Shown here in pieces: positions 22,443-32,773 of a stretch of 64,000 bases of DNA. The first letter of the stretch is position 1; every line of letters begins with the position of its first letter. The stretch lies in NCBI GenBank assembly GCA_029216955.1, contig JANAVB010023996.1:12998269-13062268 (forward strand), in the 5' to 3' direction. The position numbers and the translations under genes are program-made. This DNA is from Iris pallida (taxonomy: Eukaryota; Streptophyta; Magnoliopsida; Asparagales; Iridaceae). A model generated the notes under the pieces. It was not told the origin of the DNA. It saw only the letters and a program-made list of their open reading frames with translations, and searched no databases.

Positions 22443-23936
22443 AGCAGCAGAGTTTTCTGCGGAGTCTCGGTTGAGGAGCACACGATTCCACACCCCTTGA
22501 TAGCAGAGTATATGGATGTTTTCCAGAGGAGTTGCCTGGATTGCCACCAGACGGAGACATTGAGTTCTTGATAGACTTGGTTCCAAGAGCGGAACCCATC
22601 TTTCAGCATGTCTATCGAGTGAACAATAGTGAGTTGGTGGAGCTGAAGAAGCAAGTTGATGAGCTGTAGGACAAGGGCTTCATCCGCTTGAGTTCGTCGC
22701 CATGGGGTGCACCAGTCTTATTTGTGCTGAAGAAGGATGGGTCAGTATGGATGTATATTGACTATAGGGCAATCAACAACCTCACGATCAAGAACAGATA
22801 CCCACTGTCGCGGATCGACGATCTTTTTGACCAGTTGAGCGGAGCTTGGGTATTTTCCAAGATTGATCTGAGGTCGGGATATCACCAGGTGAAGGTGAAG
22901 GGGGAGGATATTCCCAAGACCGCTTTCAGGATGCGGTACGGGCAGTTTGAGTTTTTGGTTATGCCGTTTGGGCTAACCAATGCACCAGCAGTGTTTATGA
23001 ACCTAATGAACAAGGTATTCCACCAGTACCTGGATCAGTTTGTGGTAGTGTTCATTGACGACATCTTGGTATATTCCAAGACTGAGGAGGAACACGAGGA
23101 GCATTTGAGGATCGTGCTGGAGACTCTCAGGAAGGAGCAGCTTTACGGGAAGCTCTCCAAGTATGAGTTCTTCCTGGACCGGGTGGACTTCTTGGGGCAT
23201 GTGGTGACTGGAGATGGTATCTCAGTTGACCCCAAGAAGATCGTAGCAGTTGAGGCATGGGCAGCGCCGACTTCAGTGGCAGAGATCAGGATTTCCTGGG
23301 GCTGGCAGGATATTATCGGAGATTTATACAGGATTTCTCCCGGGTTGCAGAGCCATTGACTCGATTGACCCAGAAGGATGCTGAGTATGTTTGGTCAGAG
23401 GAGTGTCAGGCAGCTTTTGATGAGTTGAAGAAGCGGCTTACGACAGCTCCGATTCTGACATTGCCTTCAGGATCAAGGGGATTCACTATTTATAGTGACG
23501 CTTCAGGGAAGGGGCTGGGTTGTGTCTTGCAGCAGCACGGGAAGGTGATTGTCTATGCTTCCAGGCAATTACGTCCCATGAGAAGAACTACCCTACCCAC
23601 GACCTGGAGTTGGCAGTAGTGATATTTGCTCTGAAGTTGTGGAAGCATTATCTGTATGGAGAGAGGGTGGAGATTTTTACAGATCATATGAGCGTAAAGT
23701 ATATGTTCACTCAGAAGGAGCTGAACATGAGGCAGCGCAGATGGCTATAGTTGATGAAGGACTTTGACATCCTACTTCAGTATCACCCAGGAAAGGCCAA
23801 CGTGGTTGACGATGCCTTGAGTAGGTATCCGACAGCCATGTGTTTGACCATGGACCGTCACTTGCTTGCTGATTTGGAGAGCCTGGGGATTGAGGTGATC
23901 GTGCCCGGAGTGCAAATACAGATGTGGGGCATATAG
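22443..23936 (+). pseudogene. Reverse transcriptase and RNase H of element B
   Basis: RT blocks in order: [77 protein letters not shown], catalytic [27 protein letters not shown]. RNase H follows with [34 protein letters not shown] and [11 protein letters not shown]. Defects include TAG after VDEL, a frameshift near 23280, another near 23580, TAG after RRWL and TAG after MWGI (CAG in element A). Confidence 0.9.
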
Positions 23937-25465
23937 ATTCAGTCAGACTTGGTGGAGAGGATCAAGTCGGCATGGTTTGAGGACATTGCTCTGCGGTGTC
24001 TTCGAGAGCAGGATTGCTGGATGGTGAGTTTTCTCTTGTAAAGGATGGTGCCTTGAGGCACGATTCCAGGTTATGTGTGCCCAGCGGAGAGCTCAGGGAG
24101 CAGGTTTTGCAGGAGGCCTACAGATCTCAAAACACTATACACCCTGGTGCCAACAAGATGTACCGAGATCTGAGGGAGCATGTTTGGTAGTCCGAGATGA
24201 AGCGGGAGGTGGCTCGCTTCGTGGCTAGGTGCTCGGTCTGTCAGCAGGTCAAGGCAGAAAGGCAGAGGCCCGGTGGATTGTTGCAGCCGCTGCCCATTCC
24301 CGAGTGGAAATGGGATCGTATTACTATGGATTTTGTATCTGGATTGTCGCGTACGCGAGAAAGGAAAGATGCGATTTGGGTCATCGTTGGCAGGTTAACC
24401 AAATCGGCCAACTTCTTATCTTTCAAGGTGGGTACGTCTACAAAGAGGCTGGCGGAGATGTATATGTGGCAGATAGTCAGGATTCACGGGATTCCGGTCA
24501 ACATCATCTCAGATTGGAATAGTCGCTTTACTTCCTATTTCTGGAGGAGTCTGCAGACTAGCTTGGGCACTCAGCTCAAGTTTAGTACTGTATACCACCC
24601 CTAGACGGACGGACAGTCAGAAAGGACTATTCAGACACTTGAGGATATGCTGCGGACGTACATCCTGGACTTTGGAGGTTCCTGGGAGGATCATCTACAT
24701 TTGGTGGAGTTTGCTTACAACAATAGTTTCCAGGCCAGCATTGAGATGTCACCTTTTGAGGCTCTGTACGGGCGTAGGTGTCGTACACCCTTATCTTGGG
24801 ATGATGCTGGTGAGCGAGCTTTACTGGGGCCAGAGATGGTTGTTGATGCAACCGAGAAGGTGAAGCTCATCAGGGACAGACTTCGTGTGGCGCAGGACAG
24901 ACATCGGCACTGGGCCGATAGCCACCGGAGGCCGTTGGAGTTTGAGGTACATATTAGAGTAGGATCAGATTTAGGTTTGTTGTTGTGTTTTTATTGATCA
25001 TGTTTGTTTATCATAATTAATTGAGACCTTGCTTGTGATTAGGTTGAAGACCAGGTTTTTTTGAGGATATCTCCGACTCGTGGTACGATACGTTTTGGTG
25101 GAGGCGAAAAGCTTAACCCGCGCTTCATTGGCCCTTTCGTTATCAGCGGAAGAGTCGATGACGTGGCATACAGGCTAGACTTGCCACCTGTACTTGTGGG
25201 GGTCTACAATGTATTCCATGTATCACAGTTGAGACGGTACGTGTCTGATCCTAGCCATGTGCTCGATCATTCGGAGATTGAGGTTGGACCTTCTCCCAGC
25301 TATCCAGAGCAGCCAGTGGAGATTCTGGATCGACGGGAGAAGGTACTAAGGAACCAGGTGATACCCTTGGTACGCGTCGCATGGAGGCATCATTCTCCAG
25401 GAGAGTCTACCTGGGAGCGGGAGGATGAGATGCACGAGCGTTACCCATATCTTTTTGGACCGTGA
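23937..25465 (+). pseudogene. Integrase and chromodomain-like tail of element B
   Basis: Zinc motif pieces ([32 protein letters not shown]), core with MDFVSGL (first Asp), IISDWNSRFTSYFW (second Asp) and [10 protein letters not shown] (Glu), then a GPFVISGRV block and a tail with NQVIPLVRVAW and ESTWEREDEM, the chromodomain-like end of Tekay chromoviruses that can direct integration to heterochromatin. TGG-to-TAG at 24190 and CAG-to-TAG at 24603 break it. A 96-bp intron-like segment lies at 24947-25042. Pol ends at the TGA at 25463-25465. Confidence 0.9.
24947..25042 (+). other. Intron in the integrase gene of element B
   Basis: Exon ...CCGTTGGAGTTTGAG, then GTACATATTAG ... TTGTGATTAG, then GTTGAAGACCAGG. 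Removing 96 bp restores [14 protein letters not shown] without gain or loss against the uninterrupted pol of G2 ([14 protein letters not shown]). The intron is in phase 0 and contains an in-frame TGA. Confidence 0.8.
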
Positions 25466-25520
25466 GGTATACTTTCTATCCTTCTCATAAGTTGCATTTC
25501 GCCTTTCAATTTCGAAGACA

Positions 25521-25544
25521 AAATTCTTTTAAGGAGGGTAGATT
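25521..25544 (+). promoter_or_regulatory. Polypurine tract of element B
   Basis: The typical gypsy 3' signature (TTTCGAAGACAAAATTC) is followed by AAGGAGGGTAGATT directly before the 3' LTR. It primes plus-strand DNA synthesis. Confidence 0.75.
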
Positions 25545-28500
25545 TGTCACTACCACATTTCTAGTTTGAGGGTATTTTTGTCATTTTGGGGCTTATTTAA
25601 ATTTATTAGAATTCATTTGAATTTATGGGAATTTTTAGGATTTATTTTGGAATTGTTTGAATGAAGGTTGACTAGGTTGACTTTGACTAGCTTTGACTTG
25701 GTAGGCTAACCTAGAAGCTAACCCTAGTTGGGTATGGACTTGGTTAGGTCATGTCACCCTAGTTAGACTAGAGTTAACCTATGGTTTAGTCATTTAAACC
25801 CAAGTTAGAATAGAAGGCATTTAGACACAAGTCATGACTTGTTATTTGAACCATTGATTAATGACTAAGCCCAACCCATTAGCCATGAGCCAAACCCTAA
25901 CCCTAACTTAATATGGTCGGCCACTTAACCTAGCATTGGGAATCCCCCTATAAATAATCTCCTCCATTTAGGGCTAGCCTCCTTAGGAAAGAAAAGTTTT
26001 AGAAAGAGGTATTTTCCTAACTTCATAAATTCCTAGAAAATATATTTTAACTCCTTTTTAATCCAGACAAATTGCAATAGGTTTCAAATTAAGTTTTCTT
26101 GCTGTTTGTGGTATTCAACCTCAGCTTTGGGGCAATTTGAAGAAGTTTTCTAGCAAGGAGAAACCCCTCTATTAGAAGCTTTTCTTGTATTTTGACACCA
26201 ATAGGTAAATCTCTATAAACACCATTAAATTTTAGTTTCTTTGCATGATTAGAAAGCCGTAGGTCTACCCTAACTGTAGGTATGCCTAGACCTAGGTTTC
26301 GTGTCCATTTCTTGTCCCATTTGTACACGTATCAGTCCTAGGATTTAAGTGTTTGATGAAATGCCCCAAAGGGCATTTCGAATTGTTTTTAGGAATGTTT
26401 TTTATTAGGAAATCATGTTTTAGTGTTGCTTACATGTTTCTTGTCGACTGAGGTCGTTTTGGCCTTTTTTCGTGTTGGTTTTGACACTTGGACACGCTGC
26501 GCGCGCACGAACTACATTGTCCTGCTGTTCGGGGGCTGCACCGGACATGACACGCGACTAGCGGACACGAAACTCGACACACACCATGGGGCACAGACTG
26601 ACATGCCACATCTCAAGTTTGAGATGACCACGTGGCGTGTCGAGAGAGAAATCATCATTGCATCAGTTTTACACACACACGCGCACGCGCACAATGGGCC
26701 ACTGATACGGGTGGATAACTCTGGACACGACGCACTAGGACACAAATCAGGGTAATGGACACAAGGACCTACCCTAGGCGTATCCTTGTGCACGAGCACG
26801 AGGGTTGGTCTGTACTGTGTCGAGCGTACGACACGCGTGCACTTGTGCACGAGGCTGTACTGGAAATTCAGTGCCCAGTGCTGTTTTTGGGTTTCTGTCG
26901 ATTTGGACACGATTGTGTCAAAATGGTGGACACATGTTGGACCCTGGGACACACTTACATAATATATTTTCATTACCAACCTATAATTTCGTATTTTGGT
27001 TCATTTTTATGTGTCAATTGTCATTTACCCAAATTTTTGATTCATAAACATTCCAGTTTTGTTCTAGTTTTCATAACTGAACTTGGGCAGTCTTTTTGAC
27101 TTGTTTAACTGATGTAAAATGTAGGTTTTAGTCTCTAATATAGTTCTCCTATTTACAATCTAACTATGGGTTGATTTTTGGTTGATTTGGTTGTTAATTG
27201 ATTTCAAAATGAGAAATTGAAGTTCCAATAAAACTGGAATTGATTTTTGAGTATGTCCTTCTTTATTTCTGAAATCTGAGATTTGTTTAGGGGACTAAAG
27301 TCGTGGACTGAGACTGAATTGTAATGTATTGGTTCTCTTCTTTCCTTCCCTGTACACTCATCCCTCATACACACATTGTCCCTCATGTCTTCACAGCCCA
27401 CACACAATTGCCACACATACACACGTGACACTCTACACTCACAAACATTAGCTCACACACACACTTTGACACTCACATACACCTGTCTAACAGTTGACAC
27501 CCTATTCGTGGAACACTACACTAACAGGAAACACACACATTCCTCTCATTCATACACACACACTCACTCTCTATATCCCTATCTTCCTAATGTATGTATA
27601 TGTATATATGTAATGTATATATATGTAAAATGTGTATCTAATATATAGGTTATACTATGTATATATAATATTTGAATATCAATATATGTATGTAGGTAGC
27701 TTTATAGATGTAATGTATATATATATATATATGTATGTATTATGTAAACTCCATGTGTAGGCCTAGATGCAATAATAGGTTGTGTGTTGGTCGGTTGACC
27801 TTGTGTTGTATAAGTTGTATGGACTTGGTATGCTAGCATAGGCTAGTTTAGCCTTGTTTAGACTAGTATGGACTAGTTAGACCTAGAATGACTTGTTTGA
27901 CCTAGTTTAGACTTGTTGGACCTAGTTTGACCATAGTTGTCCTAGGTTTGACTTCTTGGTTGACCAAGGTTGACCAAGAGTTGACTTTGGCTTAGGTTGA
28001 CCTAGATTCATCTAGAATGCATTAAATTGTATCTTGTTATCATTTTAGACTTGTTGTGACTTGTGCTGTTCTGATTAGGAGCAAGACACCTCTCCTCGGA
28101 CAGTATATTTCATCCGGACACTCAGATACCAGGCGAGTACATTTTTTGATAATTTCATATCCTGCTTAGAATTATATTCCTGCTTTAGATTACCTTACTT
28201 GATGCTGTAACGACATTATCACGGATTAGTACTATATGGATCTCTTCATGCGATGTTATCCCCCTCGGGAGCATCGGGTACATTGTGTCATATGCGTTTC
28301 ACTTTCATCATGTACTCCTGTGCTTTCACCATACATGTACACTCCTGTGAATCATGTACTCTCATGTTCACGGAGCCCTCATGTATACTATCATGTGCAC
28401 CCTTTCATGGGCCCCCATGTTATATCATGTATAATAACATAACCTGCTTAGATCCTTGTGTATTGATTGGGGAAAGCGGGGGAGTGCTAGTAGTCATGTG

Positions 28501-29281
28501 AACGGTTCCATAGTAGTGTAGATCATGTGAAACTCTTTAGTATAGATCATGTACAAATCTGTTCTATTCACATGTGCTATCTTGTACTCTACATCACTAG
28601 CCACTATTAGTTCTCTATATACAGTAGCTATTTACATACAGTTCTCTTCTGTTACATCATATACTTCCTTTTAGTTTCATGTATCTTACTCTACTGTATG
28701 TTTATATTTTTTAACCTGCTATGATCTGTTGAGAAGTATTGTGCTCGCTTCTGTCCTGACTGGACCTATTGAAAATATTACAGAGGACGAGGAGGAGGCC
28801 TGTGTGGATACCTTCTACGGGGCAGCCCTAGACGACACTTGCGAGCTGGACTCTCAGGAGGACCCAGCTCTAGCTGAGGACATTACCCCTATTGCCTAGA
28901 CTAGCTTAGTTAGGCCTTATCTTACTTATGTTGTCTTGAGACTAGTAGTTAGACTTTATTTCTGTCTTGAGATTCTGAGTTGTATATATTCTTTCATATT
29001 TAGTAGCTGGGACCATGTATTTCTGGATATTTGCTGAGATGTTATCTTAGACTTTCTGATCACCCGTATTTCCTTGAGTTCTATATCATATCGTGCTTTC
29101 TTCTTTCTTAGTTGTGATTGAGTTTATATTCTGCTATGTCACCCCCATTCGGGGAGTATAAACTGTTTAGAATTATAATGTTAGATGATGTGACCTAGGA
29201 CAGCGTTCTACCGTCGATACTGTGGCGTAGGCTGGACGTAACCACGTCTCGTGCCCTTACTCTAGGGTACGGGTCGTGACA
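25545..29281 (+). repeat. Element B 3' LTR (copy C)
   Basis: Same order and ends as 16794-20514, with scattered substitutions and small indels. A 155-codon minus-strand ORF (26512-26979) is broken in the other copy and is not a gene. Confidence 0.95.
28784..28899 (+). other. LTR C acidic exon 2 of the putative micro-ORF
   Basis: Preceded by TCCTGACTGG and ATATTACAG. Same frame as 20017-20132, ending EDITPIA and TAG. The upstream position matching the ATG of A is TTG (TTTTGACACCAATAG before GTAAAT, about 26190-26206). Confidence 0.5.
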
Positions 29282-30552
29282 CGTCTCGTGGTCATGTCAG
29301 TAGCTAGGTGGGGTATCAGGGTAGGTGTTTAAGTGCCTGAGTTGTGTCCACGAAGTGTCCAGCTCCGTGTCCAAGCCCGTATCAGTGGCCGAAAAGTCGA
29401 CTGAATGACTTAGTGCAAAAACCAGTGCAATGGTGATTTCTCCCTCGACACGCCACATGGTTATCAGAAACTAGACACGTGGCATGTCAGTCACTGCCCC
29501 AAGGCGTGTGTTGAGTCTCACGTATCCTCGTGTCCTAACCAGTGAGCAATCTGCCCCGAGTAGCAGGACACGCCAACTGCCTGCGCGCGCGTGTGTACCC
29601 GCATGTGCACGTGTCCAATCTGACACGAAACGACACCAAATCACTCCCAGTCAGTCAGAAACATGCAAGCCACATAAAAATACGATTTGCTATTCAAAAA
29701 CTTTTCCGAAACCAAATCGAAATGCCCATTGGGGCATTTCATCAAACACTATCACACTAGGACTGATACGTATCCATTTTGGACACAAAAAGGACACAAA
29801 ATCCTACAGAAATCTAGGGTTAGCTAGGGGACCCTTAGATCTAGTTCATTATGCAATAAAAACAACATCTAACAAAGAGTTTTAGTGATTTACCTAACGG
29901 TGTCATAAGTCCTCAAAAAGCTTCAAAGAGGGGTGTCTCCTTGCTCCCCAAATTCCACCAAATTGCTATGAAACTGAGAAATAAATATACCAACAGCAAG
30001 AAAACTTAATTTAAAACCTATTGCAATTTGTTTGGATTAAAAAGGAGTTAAAATAGATTTTTTTGGAATTTATGAAGATGGAGACTTACCTCTTTATAAA
30101 ACTTGTTCTTTCCTAAAAGAGGCTATCCCTAAATGGAGGAGACTATTTATAAGGTGGGAATCCCTAGGTTAGGTGGTCGGCCACAATGGATTAGGGTTAG
30201 GGTTTGGCTAGTGGATAATGGGTTGGGATTAGTTAAAAATAATGGTTCAAAACCACAAGTCATGACTTATGTCTAAAAGCCTTCAATTCTAATCTTGAGT
30301 TTAATGACTAAACCATAGGTTAACTCTAGTCTAACTAGGGTTACATGACCTAACCAAGTCCAAACACAACTAGGGTTAGCTTCTAGGTTAGCCTACCAAG
30401 TCAATGGTAGTCAAAGTCAACCTAGTCAACCCTCATTCAAACAATTCCAAAATAAATCCTAAAAATTCCCATAAATTCAGATAAATTATAATAAATTCAA
30501 ATAACCTTAAAATTGACAAAATTACCCTCAAACTAGAAATAAGGTAGTGACA
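29282..30552 (-). repeat. Element A 3' LTR, upstream part
   Basis: Continuation of the LTR broken at 16793. On the minus strand it starts at 30552 (TGTCACTACC), with TATAAATA at 30151-30144, the ATG exon ending at 29894, and GTAAATC donor-like sequence. It matches 16794 to about 18030 of element B. Confidence 0.92.
29894..29906 (-). other. Element A LTR: ATG exon 1 of the putative micro-ORF
   Basis: ATGACACCGTTAG followed by GTAAATC on the minus strand. The 13 coding nucleotides leave phase 1, which matches the frame of the acidic exon at 14842-14727. Confidence 0.45.
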
Positions 30553-30631
30553 AATCTACCCTCGTTAAAAGAATTTCGTCCTCGAAATCGAAAGGCGAAA
30601 TACAACTGATGAGAAGGATAGAAAGTATACC

Positions 30632-31256
30632 TCACGGTCCAAAAAGATATGGGTAACGCTCGCGCATCTCATCCTCCCGCTCCCAAGTAGACTCTCCTGG
30701 AGAATGATGCCTCTATGCGATGCGTAACAAAGGTATCACCTAGTTCCTCAGAACCTTCTTCCGTCGATCCAGTATCTCTACTGGCTGCTCTGGATAGCTG
30801 AGAGAAGGTCCAACCTCAATCTCCGAATGATCGAGTAGATGGCTAGGATCAGCCATGTACCGTCTCAACTGTGATACATGGAATACGTTGTGGACCCCCA
30901 CTAGTGCAGGTGGCAAGTCTAGCCTGTATGCCACGTCACCTACTCTTCCGCTGATAACGAAAGGGCCGATGAAGCGCGGGTTAAGCTTCCAGCCTCCACC
31001 AAAACGTATCGTACCATGAGTCAGAGATATCCTCAAGAAAACCTGGTCTTCAACCTAATCATAAGCAAGGTCTCAATTAATTATGATAAACAAACATGAT
31101 CAAAATAACAACAATCAAACCTAAATCTAATCCTACTCTAATCTGTACCTCAAACTCCAAGGGCCTCCGGTAGCTATCGACCCAGAGCCGATGTCTGTCC
31201 TATGCTACACGAAGTCTGTCCCTGATGAGCTTCACCTTCTCGGCTGCGTCAACAAC
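30632..31256 (-). pseudogene. Element A integrase C-terminus and chromodomain-like tail
   Basis: The minus strand reads [59 protein letters not shown] and PVEILDRR, closely matching element B. It ends with the TGA at 30632-30634. Upstream the copia element interrupts the sequence at 31262 within the stretch matching [15 protein letters not shown] of B. The 94-bp intron (31055-31148) is at the same site as in B. Small defects are present near 30715-30735. Confidence 0.88.
31055..31148 (-). other. Intron in the integrase gene of element A
   Basis: On the minus strand GAGTTTGAG, then GTACAG...TGATTAG, then GTTGAAGACC. It is 94 bp, homologous to the 96-bp intron of element B and in the same phase. 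Two copies at different loci show it is a family trait rather than a local insertion. Confidence 0.8.
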
Positions 31257-31261
31257 CATCT

Positions 31262-32118
31262 TGTTAGTGCTGAGGCACAATTTTTGATAGAAAATTCTGA
31301 AACTGAAACAATTGTACACACAACGTTTCAAATGCAGCACCTTAAAGAAGATGTGCAACAGAGATCCTGGAGGATTCTGAATTACGAGGATCTAAAAAGA
31401 TTCTACGTAATACATAAAAATCTAAAGAGACTTTGTGCAAGCAACTATCGGCAGTAGAGCTTCTAAAAAGAAGTTACTGTAAAAGGCAACAGCAGCGATG
31501 ACAGGCGAGAATGAGATGATGGGGTGAATGAACCACCGTTGCTCAAAGCTTTATTCGCCCCACACGAGCACAAACAGCTTTCAGGAACCAGCAAGTTCAC
31601 AAAAAACTTCTGGAACGCTCGTAAGTCAATATTTGAGACTTGAATGGGCTTCCTGGACTTAACAGACTCCCTCAACTCTCTTCTTGGTGCATCATTCAAA
31701 TGAGGCCAAGGGGCTCTATTTATAGAGTGGAGTTCAGACTTAACCTCTTCTCCTATCCGATGTGGGACTAAAATACCAATACTCAAAAATAGAGTTTGAT
31801 ATTTTAGATCATCCCATAATCAGCATAGAAGTGTGCCAGTCCACACCTACCCCCCCCCCCCGAACATTTCCGTGCATGCACGAGACATCCTAGAGTCCGT
31901 ATCCGAGTCCGAGTCCGCACAACAAAAATTAACTTGCATCCTTGTTGGATTTAATCATTTTTTCTTCTAGAAAAATACTTCTACATGGCACAAACTTGTG
32001 CCCCACTACACCTCATGTGCACACCTCAACACAAGCAATGCATTATATTGAGATACTCACCATTTGGTGTAGCCAATATGGGACTATCTTTTCTAGTCCA
32101 AAGGCAAAAACACCAACA
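31262..32118 (-). repeat. Copia 3' LTR
   Basis: Matches 48961-49811. It carries a longer C-run near 31850-31861 than its partner. Left edge TGTTAGTGC, right edge CACCAACA on the plus strand. Confidence 0.95.
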
Positions 32119-32773
32119 ATCCCCTACATATCTCAATATATGGGTTGAGCGTTCCCCACAGTTACTGTCCATCATGCATTAGGAGAGATGTCGCTACGAC
32201 TTAAATCTTCCTGCATAGGTTAAATAACAGTATGATACAAGAATGGACTAAGCCTTGAATTCTGTACCATAACTGCAATTCTTCCTACTCACAAATGACA
32301 TCAACTGTGCTTCTGGCTGCACATTGAAGGCCTTGTGCCAGCCTGGTTTTAGTGTATAATTTTTGGGCGTCTACAAGTTTACCCTCAAGAGACGGCCTGA
32401 TATCTCTGTCCATACACTATAGGTGAGTTCTTTATAAAGAGTCATGGCACGAAGCATTGCGCTTCTTTGCGATGCTACGCCGCTATGACATGGCTTAAAG
32501 CCGAGGCTTTACCCCACCTGGGTACCTCATCGTAGTGTCATACTACTGTAGCATGAGGTCACAGGCCTCTTTGTAGTGCCAAACTACCCAGCATGAAGCC
32601 TTGCGCTTCCGTGCGGTGTTACGCCGCTATGACATGGCTCGCAAAGCCGAGGCTTTACCCTACCTGGTACCTCTTCGTGGTGTCATGCCACTGTAACATG
32701 AGGACATCGTCCTCTTTGTAGTGCTGTCTACTTCTCTTTATTACGATTATCATACAGCATTAGGCTACCTGCC
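32119..32773 (-). other. Copia 3' untranslated interior
   Basis: Lies between the 3' LTR and the point where G2 is inserted. It holds a tandem repeat (next entry). No coding sequence is recognised. On the minus strand GTAGGGGAT directly before the LTR is the likely polypurine tract. Confidence 0.7.
32449..32735. repeat. Two tandem copies of a unit of about 144 bp in the copia 3' region
   Basis: Units starting near 32451 (GAAGCATTGCGCTTC) and 32595 (GAAGCCTTGCGCTTC) share GCCGCTATGACATGGCT, AAAGCCGAGGCTTTACC, ACTGTAGCATGAGG/ACTGTAACATGAGG and CTCTTTGTAGTGC. A third, more diverged copy stands at 44619-44760 on the other side of G2. Confidence 0.85.

Larger units (their letters stand above)
16794..29281 (+). 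mobile_element. Element B: Tekay-like chromovirus, full length, decayed
   Basis: LTRs 16794-20514 and 25545-29281 (about 3.7 kb each) flank a 5.0-kb interior with gag, protease, RT, RNase H, integrase and a chromodomain-like C-terminus in order. Target flanks are TGTCT (16789-16793) and CGTCT (29282-29286), one mismatch, fitting a C-to-T change in a CpG. It is inserted in the opposite orientation into the LTR of element A, a relative of the same family. Many stops and frameshifts make it inactive. The Tekay assignment rests on pol similarity and the C-terminal VPLVRVAW/W-E-R-E-D type tail. Confidence 0.93.

Noticed and set aside
26512..26979. 155-codon minus-strand ORF in LTR C
   Set aside because: Interrupted in the homologous LTR B and lying in LTR sequence; no domain.
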